A stretch of 64,000 nt of DNA from Flaviflagellibacter sp963786225 (GCA_963786225.1 CAWAYQ010000006.1:186001-250000), one strand, 5' to 3'. Counted from the first letter of the stretch, positions 36,385 through 46,096 are shown. Notes: a model not told the origin generated them from the letters alone. Translations and numbers: made by a program.

Positions 36385-37692
36385 TCAAACCGGGTTATCG
36401 AGGTTGAACAGGTCCGCGTGCTCCTCGTACGCGAAAAGCTCGGCGTAGCGGCCCCACTGGATCACCTCCCGCAGCGTGCGTGCGGCACGGTCTTCGGACA
36501 TGAAGTCCTCCAGCTCGTCGCGGAAGCGGCGGGCCGGAGCCTGATGGCTGTGACGATCGTGGAGCACGCCGCGGATGTGCGCGGCAAGAGGTACATATTG
36601 CAGCAGGTGCCGAGCGAACAGTTGCTTGCGCTGATCCACGTTGGCATCGACATAACGCCTGGCCGCCGGCAGCAGCTTCAGATCGCCGTCTTCCAGTTCG
36701 GCGAAGCGCAGCAGTTCCAGCACCTCGGCGATAAGGATCAGATCATCGGTGTCGTATCGAAGCTCACGGGCGAGGTGCGGCAGGTCGGCCTTGCCATTGT
36801 ATGGAGCGTCGGCCACGGCCTCCATCAGACCGGTGAGCGCGTTGATCGGGGCGCGCGGCAGGACCATCCCGATCCCGTTGCCGGAGATCAGGCCGTCCCG
36901 CGGCCGGCCCGGATCGGCCTTTGTGGTCATGCGCACGTAAATGTCGTCGACCAGCGCGCGGAAGGCTGGATCGTGGCGATTGCGCGGCCGCGGCAGATCC
37001 ACCGTGATCTCGGCAGCCACTCGACCAGGGTTAGACGAGAAGATGAGAATCCGGTCGCACATCAGCACGGCCTCCTCGATGTTGTGGGTCACCATGAGGA
37101 TCGACTTGATGGGCATCCGGCCTTCAGACCAGAGATCGAGGAGATCGGTGCGCAGCGTCTCGTCGGTAAGGACGTCGAGCGCCGAGAAGGGCTCGTCCAT
37201 CAGGAGGATGTCGGGATCAACGACGAGCGCCCGGGCCAGGCCCACGCGCTGGCGCATACCGCCCGACAGTTCCTTGGGATAGGCGCTTTCGAACCCGTCG
37301 AGGCCGATCAGATCGATGGCCGCAACGGCGCGCGTGCGCCTCTCCTTGGCGGGCACGCGCTTGGCCTCGAGCCCAACCTCGACGTTCTGGAGGACGGTCA
37401 GCCAGGGAAAGAGCGCGAAACTCTGGAAGACCATACTGACCGTCGCCTCGCGCCCGGCCTCGCCGGGCGGAAAGGATACGACACCGTCGCTTGGGGCCAT
37501 GAGGCCGGCGATCAAGCGCAGCAGGGTCGATTTGCCCGAACCGGAGCGACCGAGCAGGCCGACGATTTCGTTGTCGAACAGGGTCAGATCGACATCGTCG
37601 AGGACAAGAAAACCGGATCCGCCCGACTTGCCGTAAACGTGGCGGACATCGCGGACCTTGAGGAGGGGTTGTCGGGTTTGAACGAGGTTCAT
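36385..37692 (-). CDS. ABC importer ATPase of the nitrate/sulfonate/taurine type with extra C-terminal domain
   Basis: 435 residues. The N-terminal 250 are a standard ATPase: Walker A GLLGRSGSGKSTLL, Q-loop VFQSFALFPW, signature LSGGMRQRVGLARAL, Walker B DILLMDEPFSALD and switch His in VTHNIEE. The remaining 160 residues (from about MTTKADPGRP) are an AAA-associated C-terminal domain found in a subset of these ATPases, probably regulatory. It is 15 bp downstream of a double permease gene. No periplasmic binding protein is encoded next to it, so the substrate cannot be named. Confidence 0.9.
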   Translation of the reverse strand: MNLVQTRQPLLKVRDVRHVYGKSGGSGFLVLDDVDLTLFDNEIVGLLGRSGSGKSTLLRLIAGLMAPSDGVVSFPPGEAGREATVSMVFQSFALFPWLTVLQNVEVGLEAKRVPAKERRTRAVAAIDLIGLDGFESAYPKELSGGMRQRVGLARALVVDPDILLMDEPFSALDVLTDETLRTDLLDLWSEGRMPIKSILMVTHNIEEAVLMCDRILIFSSNPGRVAAEITVDLPRPRNRHDPAFRALVDDIYVRMTTKADPGRPRDGLISGNGIGMVLPRAPINALTGLMEAVADAPYNGKADLPHLARELRYDTDDLILIAEVLELLRFAELEDGDLKLLPAARRYVDANVDQRKQLFARHLLQYVPLAAHIRGVLHDRHSHQAPARRFRDELEDFMSEDRAARTLREVIQWGRYAELFAYEEHADLFNLDNPV

Positions 37693-37707
37693 GATTTCCC
37701 ATCGCTT

Positions 37708-39468
37708 CTAGTCGAACCGGAGACGGCGTTCGGCGAACCGGTACATCGGTCGCCAAAGGGCCCGGTTGAGGGTGATGACGAAGACGCTCATCACAGCGAT
37801 GCCGAGCACCACTCGGGGATAGTCCCCGGCTGCGGTCGCATCGGCGATGAAGGAGCCGAGCCCGTGGGCCGCGATATGGCGATCGCCCCAGGAGGCCGCC
37901 TCGGCCACGATGCTGGCATTCCAGGCGCCCCCGGCTGCGGTCAACGCGCCGGTGACGTAGTACGGAAAGATCCCGGGCAGCCCGACCTGGCGCCACCACT
38001 GCCAGCCGCGAATGCCGAAGATGCCGGCGGCTTCTCTTATGTCGGTCGGGATGGCGCTGGCCCCCGCAATCGCATTGAAAAGTATGTACCATTGGGCGCC
38101 GAGTATCATCAGCGGCGACAGCCAGATGTCAGGGTCGAGGCGGAAGCCGACGATGACGGGCACGGCGAAGGGAAACAGCAGATTTGCGGGGAAGGCCGCG
38201 AGGAACTGGGCGAGCGCCTGCACCCGCACGGCCCAGGCCGGGCGAAGGCCTATCCAGACGCCGATCGGGACCCAGATCAGGCTTATGATGGGGATCAGGA
38301 TCGCCACCCGCGCCATTGTGGCGAGGCCAAGCTCAAAGGCCGTCAGCACGTCGCCCCAGGTCAGGCTGCGCGCGATGAAGTGCGCCAGGACCCAGAATGC
38401 CCAGGCGCAGCCGACCACAACCGCAAACAGCCACAGTTCGTCGAACATGCGCGCTGTCGTGCGGCCCGATGTGATCCGTGGCATCCGGGGGAGCCGGGGC
38501 CAATCGATCGCCGAAACGGCGCGGACGGGCCAAGTCAGGAGGGCGAACAATCGCCGAAGCAGGCGGGCGCGACGGACGAGGTCGTAGAGCCAGGAGGTCG
38601 GCGGCATCTGCGATGCGGTCTGCTCGAAGCGGAATCTCTCGGCCCAGGCGACCAGCGGCCGAAACACGACCTGGTCGCACAACACGATGACCACGGCCAT
38701 CGCGCCCACCCCCCAGCCCACGGCCCTGAAATCCTGGCGAGCGATCGCCACCGACAGCCATGAGCCGATGCCCGGCAGCGTCACGGTGGTGTTGCCGACA
38801 GTGAGCGCCTCGGACGCAACGACGAAGAACCAGCCTCCGGACATCGACATCATCATGTTCCAGACGAGGCCCGGGATGGCGAACGGGAGCTCGAGCCGCA
38901 CGAAGCGTTGCCAGGGCGAGAAGCCGAACTGGCGCGCAACTTCATTCAAGTCGCGTGGGATGGTCTTCAGCGACTGATAAAAGCTGAAAGCCATGTTCCA
39001 GGCCTGGCTGGTGAAGATGGCGAATATGGCTGCGAGCTCGGCTCCGAATTGCCGGCCCGGAAAGAGTCCCATGAACAGGGTCATGGTGAGCGTCAGAAAG
39101 CCCAGTACGGGCACCGATTGCAGGATGTCGAGGGCGGGAACGATGACGATCGCAGCCTTGCGGCTCCTGGCCGCGAGCGTCGCCACTGTAAAGGTGAACA
39201 GGAGTGATGCGGCTAACGCGGCGAACATGCGCACCGTCGTGCGCAGCGCATATTCGGGGAGGCGCGCCGTATCGAGCGTGACGGGCGAGATTTGCAGTTG
39301 GGCCAGCGGCTGACTCATCTCCGCGGCGCCGTGCACGACCAGGACGGCGGTCGCGGCCAGAAGCAGGAATACGAACAGATCCGCCCAGGACGGCGCGCCG
39401 CCTTCGCGGATGAACCCCGCAAGTGGGCGAATACTTTTGGGCGCCTCGAAGAAGACCATGACTCTCAT
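37708..39468 (-). CDS. Double-length ABC importer permease (two fused BPD_transp_1 domains)
   Basis: 586 residues. Two permease domains are present, each with an EAA-like loop: LKTIPRDLNEVARQFGFSPWQRFVRLELP in the first half and IPTDIREAAGIFGIRGWQWWRQVGLPGIFP in the second. They are joined by a linker rich in Arg and Pro near residues 290-340. Such fusions pair with the ATPase type encoded just downstream and are usually listed as sulfonate, nitrate or taurine permeases. Fusion removes the need for homodimerisation. The transport substrate is unknown. Confidence 0.9.
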   Translation of the reverse strand: MRVMVFFEAPKSIRPLAGFIREGGAPSWADLFVFLLLAATAVLVVHGAAEMSQPLAQLQISPVTLDTARLPEYALRTTVRMFAALAASLLFTFTVATLAARSRKAAIVIVPALDILQSVPVLGFLTLTMTLFMGLFPGRQFGAELAAIFAIFTSQAWNMAFSFYQSLKTIPRDLNEVARQFGFSPWQRFVRLELPFAIPGLVWNMMMSMSGGWFFVVASEALTVGNTTVTLPGIGSWLSVAIARQDFRAVGWGVGAMAVVIVLCDQVVFRPLVAWAERFRFEQTASQMPPTSWLYDLVRRARLLRRLFALLTWPVRAVSAIDWPRLPRMPRITSGRTTARMFDELWLFAVVVGCAWAFWVLAHFIARSLTWGDVLTAFELGLATMARVAILIPIISLIWVPIGVWIGLRPAWAVRVQALAQFLAAFPANLLFPFAVPVIVGFRLDPDIWLSPLMILGAQWYILFNAIAGASAIPTDIREAAGIFGIRGWQWWRQVGLPGIFPYYVTGALTAAGGAWNASIVAEAASWGDRHIAAHGLGSFIADATAAGDYPRVVLGIAVMSVFVITLNRALWRPMYRFAERRLRFD

Positions 39469-40001
39469 CTTTCGCCCGCAGAAGCTCCGGTCCTATTGCC
39501 GATATGATAACTGGCAGATGCGGCCTGTTCGGCAAATCGTCTTCGAAGGCAGCCCGACTATACTCTCGTATGCACGGCCATCGTGGGTCTCCCCAACACA
39601 CCAAGCTTGATATTGTTGCAATGACCGCCGTTGCCGCGTCGGCGGCCAAACAACGATTGGTATTTACTTGATGTCAGCCGAAAGCCGTTGCCCCGCGAAC
39701 GCTCCCGCGTTCGGATCATGGCTTGGGACGGTCTGGAACAGTAAGGCTTTCCACTACAAAGCGGATCGCCTGCGCGAAGTTGAGACCGCGTTTGACAGTT
39801 GCGACCTGTCTAAGTCCCGGTAGGGCGGGGAGGATCAGAACTGTCGCTTGCGCCGCAAGATCGATGTCCGACAAGGAGGGCACTCCAACGGCCAAGCGTC
39901 ACGAAGCTGCCCACGCGATCATGGCAGTGGCGATCATCTGGAGCCTGATTTCCGCCGCGTCGTGCGCGGCAGGGAGGATGGCGCCGTTTCGGCGCTCGGG
40001 G
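39469..40001 (-). other. 533-bp stretch without an intact gene; possible TetR-type remnant at about 39724-39890
   Basis: On the minus strand a short frame reads SDIDLAAQATVLILPALPGLRQ, then ATVKRGLNFAQAIRFVVESL and a stop near 39718. This looks like the C-terminal helices of a TetR-type regulator, but no start, helix-turn-helix or neighbouring match is present. The remainder has no supported feature. Upstream promoter elements of the permease gene may lie at 39469-39600. Confidence 0.2.
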
Positions 40002-40373
40002 TCAGTTCAGGTTCAATGCCCTGTCGAGACATTTGATCATGGCCGTACCGTCGAACGGCTTGCTCAAAAAGCCGATCGCGCCCGCTTGTTCAGCGCGTTC
40101 CCGGATGCGTTCCTCCGGGAAGGCGGTGATGAAAATCGTCGGTATCCGATACCCATTCGCGATTAAATGAGTTTGGAGTTCAATACCCGTCATACCGGGC
40201 ATCTGAATGTCGCTGATCAAGCATGACGTAGCCGTCAACTGAGGTGACTTCAGGAAGTCCTCAGCCGACTCGAATGTAACTGCGACGAAACCCAGCGACC
40301 TTATGAGGCTTTCGGTTGCAACTCGGATGGATTCGTCATCGTCGATGATCGAGATCATCGGGGTATAGGTCAC
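40002..40373 (-). CDS. Single-domain response regulator (receiver only)
   Basis: About 123 residues from GTG 40373, preceded by AAGGAA. The receiver features are IIDDDES (acidic pair), CLISDIQMPGMTG (phospho-acceptor Asp) and the conserved Lys in FLSKPFDG. There is no output domain. It lies directly downstream of a FixJ-like regulator and its kinase, so it is probably a phosphate sink or partner for that kinase. The frame is open for another 35 codons upstream, but without a family match. Confidence 0.85.
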   Translation of the reverse strand: MTYTPMISIIDDDESIRVATESLIRSLGFVAVTFESAEDFLKSPQLTATSCLISDIQMPGMTGIELQTHLIANGYRIPTIFITAFPEERIRERAEQAGAIGFLSKPFDGTAMIKCLDRALNLN

Positions 40374-40491
40374 GAGATGTTCCTTGGTTACCTGTGTGCT
40401 GACCTGCGAAAAACTAAATTCAACAACAGCTTCTCCGCCACAGATTGCATGGTGGAGGGTATGAAGAAAATCATACACAGGTGTATACGAC

Positions 40492-41151
40492 CTATTTCTT
40501 AGGTGCTTGGACCCCGAGGGTGCCGGCCATCTTCACCAGGTCGGCCAAGCTCCTGGCGCCCATTTTTTTCATCAAACGACCGCGATGGATTTTCACGGTG
40601 ATTTCGCTGAGGTTCATCTCGCCGGCGATTTGCTTGTTCATCAATCCCGAAGCGACGAACGCCATCACTTCACGTTCCCGTGCAGTCAGGGAGCGCTGAA
40701 GCGTCTGGAGTTCCGACAATGCCCGATCATCCTCTCGCCGTTGCCTGTCGCGCTCCAGTGCCACGGTGACGGCATCCAGCATGTCCTGGTCGCGAAAAGG
40801 CTTGGTGAGGAAATCGACCGCGCCAGCTTTCATCGCTCGCACGGACATCGGGATGTCGCCATGGCCGGTCATGAAGATGATCGGCAGGTGGATACCGGCG
40901 TTCGCCAACTGATTCTGGAAGTCGAGCCCGCTCACCTCCGGCAGCCGGATATCGAGCACAAGGCAGCTCGGAACATCCGGAAGACGGCTGCTTAGAAGCT
41001 CCGGAGCAGAGCCGAACAGTTCGGCGCGAATGCCGACGGAACGGAAGAGACTGCTTAGAGCATCGCGCAGTGACGGATCGTCATCGACGATCAAGACGAC
41101 CGGAAGCCCGGGGCCGCTATTGCCGGGGGGAAGGGGGGATCGTGTGGTCAT
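40492..41151 (-). CDS. FixJ-type two-component response regulator
   Basis: 219 residues. The receiver shows VLIVDDDPSLRDAL, CLVLDIRLPEVSGLDFQ (phospho-Asp), FMTGHGDIPMSVRAMKAGAVDFLTKPF, the pattern typical of FixJ. A LuxR helix-turn-helix follows (LTAREREVMAFVASGLMNKQIA). Its start overlaps the kinase stop by 4 nt. It is probably phosphorylated by the kinase encoded upstream and acts as a transcription factor. The signal and targets are unknown. Resemblance to FixJ does not prove an oxygen role. Confidence 0.93.
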   Translation of the reverse strand: MTTRSPLPPGNSGPGLPVVLIVDDDPSLRDALSSLFRSVGIRAELFGSAPELLSSRLPDVPSCLVLDIRLPEVSGLDFQNQLANAGIHLPIIFMTGHGDIPMSVRAMKAGAVDFLTKPFRDQDMLDAVTVALERDRQRREDDRALSELQTLQRSLTAREREVMAFVASGLMNKQIAGEMNLSEITVKIHRGRLMKKMGARSLADLVKMAGTLGVQAPKK

Positions 41152-43088
41152 GGCTCATCCTGTTTCGCGGACGGCAAGGAAAACTCGAAGACGGCGCCGC
41201 GACCGGGGTTCGGCACGGCCCATATCCTACCTCGATGTGCTTCAATGATCGACCGACAGATCGAAAGGCCCATCCCCACTCCGTTCGCCTTGGTGGTGAA
41301 GAACGCCTCAAACAGCCGCGAGGCACTCTCCGGATCGATGCCGGGTCCTGAGTCGCGGACGATGACGTTGACTTGAGCCAGGTCATCGACCGACGTCGTA
41401 ACGGTAAGTTCGCGCGGGCGGGTGTCCGGGGATGACATCGCCTGGATTGCGTTGATCAGGAGATTGATCAGCACCTGCTGGAGCTGGACCCGATCGCCAA
41501 GAACGGGCGGCAGGCCCGTCGCCGCATTCAATTGCAGCGCAATCCGATGGGCGAAGATCTCCCGCTGCAGCATCATCAGAGCCTCGTTGACGATCTCGTT
41601 CAGATCGACCCGCGTGATCTGCAGATCACTCTTCTTGGATAGTGAGCGAATTCGCCGGACGACGTCGCTGGCTCGCCGTCCGTCTGCGATAATTCGGGTG
41701 ACGGCGCTGCGGACCTCTTCCAAATCCGGAGTGTCTCGATTGATCCAGCGGAGACACGCTTCCCCGTTAGCGACGACGGCCCCGAGGGGCTGGTTTACTT
41801 CGTGCGCGATCGAGGCCGTCAGTTCGCCCAAGGTCGTCAAGCGCGTCACGTGGGCGAGTTCGGCCATTGCCTCCTGCAGCGCGTGCTCGGCCTCCCGCGT
41901 GTCCGTGACATTCATGACGGCGCCGATGCCTTCGAAATTCTCGGCTGCATCGCGCGATATGTCCGCCACGATGTGAAGATATCGGACTGAACCGTCCGGC
42001 ATGAGGAGCCGGTGTTCGTAATCCATGTGCTTACAGCCGCGCTTGACGCGTTCCATTTCCCGCTTGACCAGGTCGATGTCGTCGGGATGCACACGTTGCA
42101 GGAGCGTTTGGTAGGTCGGAGTTGTCGCCGGATCTTCCCCGAAGATGTGTGCGGCTTCCGCGGACCAGGAGAGTTCGTCGTCCACGGAATTGAAGCTGAA
42201 GCTGCCGGTCTGGCTCAAGACTTGGGCGACGGTCAGCTGAGCCTGGCTTCGGCGTAACTCCTGCTCGGCGCGTTTACGCTGCGAAATGTCGGTATTGGTC
42301 TCCAGGATCGCGCGTGGCGCCCCTTGATCATCAGTCTTCAGCGACCAGCGGCTGGAAACGGTGACGGTCGACCCGTCTTGTTTCGAATGAATGAGTTCGC
42401 CTTCCCATCGGCCGGTGTCCAGTAATTCCCGGCAGACCTCCTCTAGCGGAGCTGGAAAGACTGTCCGCATGAGTTCGTGGGAATTCTGACCTAACGCCAG
42501 TTTGGCAGGCCAGCCGTAAAGGGCCTCAGCACCACGATTCCAATAGGTGATCTCATCGGCCATGTTACGCACGAAGATCGTGTCGTGCGTGAGATCGAGC
42601 AGCTCGGCCTTTTCGGCGAGCGCCCTGGATGTCGATTGGATACGCAAAACAAGAAGGGTCGTAATAGTGATGGCCGACACGCTCATCAGCCAGCGGACCA
42701 GTGCGGCGTCGGTGACATGGTTTTTGTGAGTGAGCAGGAAACTCACAATGGTGAGAGCAAGGCAGGCGAAAGCAACCAAAACGACGCCCAGCCCGCGCAA
42801 GGCGGTGGCCGCGAGCAGCACAACCAGAACATAGAGAACTGCGACCGCGCCTTGGGTTGTGTCGTAGGTATCAAGCGTGAAAATTCCAGCGGCCACAGGG
42901 GCGGCAAGGAGCGGCAGGATTCGCGAATTGCGGGATGTTTCCGAAAACATTCTATCCAGCACGGATCGTTCCTCATCCAGCGGGAGGAGACGGGCTCTGT
43001 TCCGGTAGTTCACGGGCGTCAACACCGCTGTCGCGTCCCATTCCGTCGTCGCCTGGGACGAATGGCCTGTCGGGCCTGGTTCCGGCAT
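41148..43088 (-). CDS. Membrane sensor histidine kinase with two PAS domains (FixL-like)
   Basis: Up to 646 residues. Four hydrophobic helices lie at about residues 57-150. Two PAS domains follow: LLDLTHDTIFVRNMADEITYWNRGAEALYGWP, and SFSFNSVDDELSWSAEAAHIFG with its PAC segment YEHRLLMPDGSVRYLH. The HisKA H-box is ELTASIAHEVNQPLGAVV and the ATPase has LINLLINAIQAM and DSGPGIDPE. This kinase type commonly works with FixJ-like regulators, one of which overlaps it. The PAS cores lack an obvious haem-binding signature that I can point to, so the ligand is unknown. Downstream in-frame ATGs are possible starts. Confidence 0.92.
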   Translation of the reverse strand: MPEPGPTGHSSQATTEWDATAVLTPVNYRNRARLLPLDEERSVLDRMFSETSRNSRILPLLAAPVAAGIFTLDTYDTTQGAVAVLYVLVVLLAATALRGLGVVLVAFACLALTIVSFLLTHKNHVTDAALVRWLMSVSAITITTLLVLRIQSTSRALAEKAELLDLTHDTIFVRNMADEITYWNRGAEALYGWPAKLALGQNSHELMRTVFPAPLEEVCRELLDTGRWEGELIHSKQDGSTVTVSSRWSLKTDDQGAPRAILETNTDISQRKRAEQELRRSQAQLTVAQVLSQTGSFSFNSVDDELSWSAEAAHIFGEDPATTPTYQTLLQRVHPDDIDLVKREMERVKRGCKHMDYEHRLLMPDGSVRYLHIVADISRDAAENFEGIGAVMNVTDTREAEHALQEAMAELAHVTRLTTLGELTASIAHEVNQPLGAVVANGEACLRWINRDTPDLEEVRSAVTRIIADGRRASDVVRRIRSLSKKSDLQITRVDLNEIVNEALMMLQREIFAHRIALQLNAATGLPPVLGDRVQLQQVLINLLINAIQAMSSPDTRPRELTVTTSVDDLAQVNVIVRDSGPGIDPESASRLFEAFFTTKANGVGMGLSICRSIIEAHRGRIWAVPNPGRGAVFEFSLPSAKQDEP

Positions 43089-43450
43089 CCCGACTGGTCA
43101 CCTCGCCCGAATTGCGAAGTGAAGGTCCCAAATCGCAGAACCAAGAGAGTCCACCCGCCGCTAGCATCCCGCGCTCACCGGCATGCGTCGGCATGCGTCC
43201 GGAGACGCTTGGATAAGGTTTAGTCCGGCTTCACGCACCTTATACGTGAGTATGGCGCGGCTAAATGAATTCAATAGTCAGGCCGCCCCTCGGTTGAATT
43301 GTTCCTGCGAGGCCCCGGCAACAATCTACTCCCTCGATTGCGAGTCCGTTCGTCGACTCTGCCAAGCGTAATAAGCAGAAATCGTCATGGGTTTTACCTG
43401 TGCGTCTGCTCTCCGGCAGATCAACCGACACAAGGCTTAGGAGAGAGACG
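43089..43450. other. Divergent promoter region between the sensor kinase and the AraC regulator
   Basis: No gene is supported in these 362 bp. A short tandem GGCATGCGTC occurs near 43183. GGAGAGAG just before 43451 is the ribosome site of the AraC-type gene. No operator can be named. Confidence 0.4.
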
Positions 43451-44431
43451 ATGCCATCTGAAGTCCGCGCGCTCGAAATGAGCTGTGGTGCCGAGGGGAT
43501 CAATCCTCCCTTTAGCTCGAATTGGGGCGCCCCTTTCGGCAGAGGTTTCTCCACGGAGCGCCCAGCCGTCTCGGACCCTTCAAGACCAGGTTTTGTCGTG
43601 GGGATGGCCATAAAGCCGGTCAACCTGATCGTGTTCGTTTCCGACGACATCTCAGGAAGTGGTTCAGTCGGCGATGCATCCCGAACCGACCTCTTGGCGG
43701 CGGTGATGCGCCTTCTTCCGAAAGGCGACCCCGTACGTATTCTGAATGTCGGCGATGGCAGCTTTCGGCACGTTTTCGCGAAGCTCCGGGACAGGGCCGG
43801 ACCTGATCGTTGTCTGTTTCTGGATCTCCAATCAACGGTCGATCCAGCCATTGAACAATTGGCGCGGGCTCTCCTCAAGACGGAAGGCATGGATGATGCC
43901 CTCGTTGAACTGTATGCCTGCGCCGTTGGGTTGGCGATCGCGACACGGTTCGTAAGCCGCGATGACGGGTCCGATCCCTTGCAGCCGAAACGCAATTGCG
44001 GCGTCTTGCCGAAATGGCGGCTGAAACGCGTCCTTGCTTACATCGATGCAAATCTCGGTGAACCGGTCGCCCTCGCGGATCTAGCCGCGGCGGCCGGGCT
44101 GACGCGTATGCACTTTGCCGCGCAGTTCCGCAGGGCGACCGGCATTCGTCCTCACGAGTATTTACTACGTCAGCGCATCGAACGCGCGCAGCAGCTCCTG
44201 TCGCAGTCGCGTCTGCCGATTGTCGATGTCGCTCTCAGCGTCGGATTCCAGACGCAGGCGCATTTCACGACCGTGTTCAAGCGCTTTGTCGGCGAGACGC
44301 CGCATCAGTGGCGACTGTCCAATTGTTGCGAACCCGATCTTTCGCTGGAACGAAACAGCCGAGGCCCGGAGACGATGCGATCCCCCGGCGACCAATCCAT
44401 CGGCAAGAGCGCGATCGCGGTCGGCGAATAG
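43451..44431 (+). CDS. AraC-family transcriptional regulator
   Basis: 326 residues from ATG 43451, with GGAGAGAG 3-4 nt upstream. The C-terminal third has the double helix-turn-helix: LADLAAAAGLTRMHFAAQFRR, RATGIRPHEYLLRQRIERA and IVDVALSVGFQTQAHFTTVFKRFVGETPHQW. The N-terminal part has no recognised sugar-binding cupin. The C-terminus carries a 35-residue tail after the DNA-binding domain. A drug-efflux operon and an outer-membrane protein lie downstream, so it may control one of them, but this is inference from position. Confidence 0.92.
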   Translation: MPSEVRALEMSCGAEGINPPFSSNWGAPFGRGFSTERPAVSDPSRPGFVVGMAIKPVNLIVFVSDDISGSGSVGDASRTDLLAAVMRLLPKGDPVRILNVGDGSFRHVFAKLRDRAGPDRCLFLDLQSTVDPAIEQLARALLKTEGMDDALVELYACAVGLAIATRFVSRDDGSDPLQPKRNCGVLPKWRLKRVLAYIDANLGEPVALADLAAAAGLTRMHFAAQFRRATGIRPHEYLLRQRIERAQQLLSQSRLPIVDVALSVGFQTQAHFTTVFKRFVGETPHQWRLSNCCEPDLSLERNSRGPETMRSPGDQSIGKSAIAVGE

Positions 44432-44502
44432 AGCATCTGACAGGTCGCATGTCCTGAATTGAAGAGGGACGCGGCCGAGGCCGTTTCCACAGGGTTCCTG
44501 AC

Positions 44503-44600
44503 GGCGTCGGTCGGCGTCCGCCGAGATGCCGTGGGAGCGGCCCAAAGCCAAGCGGCTTTGATCCGGAAGGTCATCCAATCCCGTACGGACAGCACGCTTC
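44503..44600 (-). pseudogene. Remnant of a cytochrome c gene 3' end
   Basis: The minus strand reads DDLPDQSRLALGRSHGIS, matching the C-terminal DDLPDQSRWALAAFLHHSRGIS of the cytochrome c encoded at 54.8-55.3 kb. The DNA is identical over about 25 nt around 44552-44577, then frames drift and no CXXCH motif is present. The fragment stands between the AraC gene and the outer-membrane protein gene. Confidence 0.6.
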
Positions 44601-44622
44601 ACATGCCGCTGAGACGGCTCGC

Positions 44623-45522
44623 TCAATCGAAGATCGGCTTGCCGAGGAACGAGTCCGGGAAGATGTTCGCGAAGTACCAGTGGAACTGCGCGCGAAAGCC
44701 GAGGCCGTCCGAGGCCTCATTGACCGGGATGATCGCCTCCAGCCCGAACTGGAACTCTTCCTGCACCCAGATGATGCCCGGATTGATGGTGCCGGTAGTC
44801 TCTCCGGCGTCCGGCCCGTCGAGCGGCGTCGTGAAGGCGAATTCCACCAGCGGAACCACGCCCACCGGGTAGCGGCGACCATTCGTATGGACGGTATCGA
44901 GCAGGGTGTATTCCAGCGCGAAGCTCCAGTTCAGGATGTCCGGGTTGGTGACCTCGGTTCCATCAGTGAAGGTGGTGTCCTCGATGGGCAAAGTAACGCT
45001 GAGATTGCCGGTGATGGTGACCGGCTGTAGCCACGCCAGGGAATCCGGCAGGTCGCCGAAGCCCTTGCCCCAGTAGAGCGTCGGCGTAACTGTGGAGAAC
45101 TCGGCGGCGATACCGGGCGTTCCGGTATCTTCAATGCTCGCCGTGCCGCCGACCGTGACGACGAATTGATGTTCCTCATTGGTATAGGCCTGATACTGGG
45201 TGCCGAGTGTTAAATTCTCGAAGCCAGTACGCGTGTCGACGTTCGGCTCATCCAGGATACGGAAAGTCTCGGTGGCAAACAGCGACCAGTCCTTTGTGAT
45301 GAGCTTGCTCCAGGTGAAGAGAAAGTCGGCTTCCTTCGTGCCGTCGGTCTCGGGCAGCATCACGAAGTGGGGGACATTGGCGAAGTCGGCCGGGGTGGGA
45401 ACCACCGTCACGAGGGTCGAGATGAAGTAGCGGTCCCCGACAAAGGTCGCCGACGCGTCCGAACAAGCCAAAAGAGACAATAAAACGCTGGGCACCGCCA
45501 GGTGCCGCGTCGAATGAGCCAT
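44623..45522 (-). CDS. Putative outer-membrane beta-barrel protein
   Basis: 299 residues from ATG 45522, with GGGAGGG 5 nt upstream; the frame is open further upstream without a plausible start. An export signal is present (VPSVLLSLLACSDASA), whose Cys could also suggest a lipoprotein. The mature part is rich in alternating aromatic and polar strands (HQFVVTVGGTASIEDTG, QFGLEAIIPVNEAS) and ends in Phe-Asp. It resembles proteins annotated as transporters or phenol-degradation outer-membrane proteins. I cannot name a substrate. It is divergent from the Emr-type efflux operon. Confidence 0.65.
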   Translation of the reverse strand: MAHSTRHLAVPSVLLSLLACSDASATFVGDRYFISTLVTVVPTPADFANVPHFVMLPETDGTKEADFLFTWSKLITKDWSLFATETFRILDEPNVDTRTGFENLTLGTQYQAYTNEEHQFVVTVGGTASIEDTGTPGIAAEFSTVTPTLYWGKGFGDLPDSLAWLQPVTITGNLSVTLPIEDTTFTDGTEVTNPDILNWSFALEYTLLDTVHTNGRRYPVGVVPLVEFAFTTPLDGPDAGETTGTINPGIIWVQEEFQFGLEAIIPVNEASDGLGFRAQFHWYFANIFPDSFLGKPIFD

Positions 45523-46096
45523 CTTACCCTCCCATAAGAACGCCAACGCTTCCGATTCGGACCCCAAAAAGCTTAATCCCAATGCGGGCCCACTCAACCT
45601 CAGGTTGGGGCTCCCGCCGCAAATGCGATCACCTGATGATTCTGGGTCACACCCCAAATGAAAAGAAACCGGATCGGCCCGAGACGTAAGGATAGACGTC
45701 CATCGGGTCGGCGTCGGGATGATGTGGGGTCCGGGTAAGCACTCTGTCGGAAACGCGCCTGGATTCGCCCCGCGGATAGCAGAGGTAAACCAAAGTATGA
45801 CGCTCTGAAACGCAGGTAGGATGGTCCCTTGTGGCGAGCCAACTACGCTGAATCCCAAGAGAAGAGGCGGTCCGGTTGTCGGATCGACCGTCGGCTGTAG
45901 CGGGTTGGGCTCGTGCACCGCGGTGCTTTAGGCACCGGGGTCATTTCGGGCGCCTGTCGACGAAGCCCCGGATAACCGGCTGTCGCCGCCGGCAAAGCTC
46001 TGATCGACACCGTCTCGACCCCCTTGGGGGCAATGGCAGCGACGACGTCGGGGCGACCGGCGCGTCTCAACTGAGTCCGCTTCCGAGTACCACGCG
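45523..46096. other. 574-bp divergent intergenic region before the efflux operon
   Basis: No coding feature is supported. The frames that are open here on either strand have no family pattern or ribosome site. Promoters for the outer-membrane protein gene (minus) and for the EmrA-like gene (plus) must lie here. I see no clear operator palindrome. Confidence 0.4.

Noticed and set aside
36133..38763. 876-codon plus-strand frame over the ABC importer genes
   Set aside because: It is a mirror of two genes with clear ABC signatures. Its composition (Arg, Gly, Asp, His) is that of an antisense shadow.
41148..43088. Assigning the FixL/FixJ-like pair to oxygen-controlled nitrogen fixation
   Set aside because: No haem-binding PAS signature can be pointed out and no fix or nif genes are nearby; similarity to FixJ alone is not enough.
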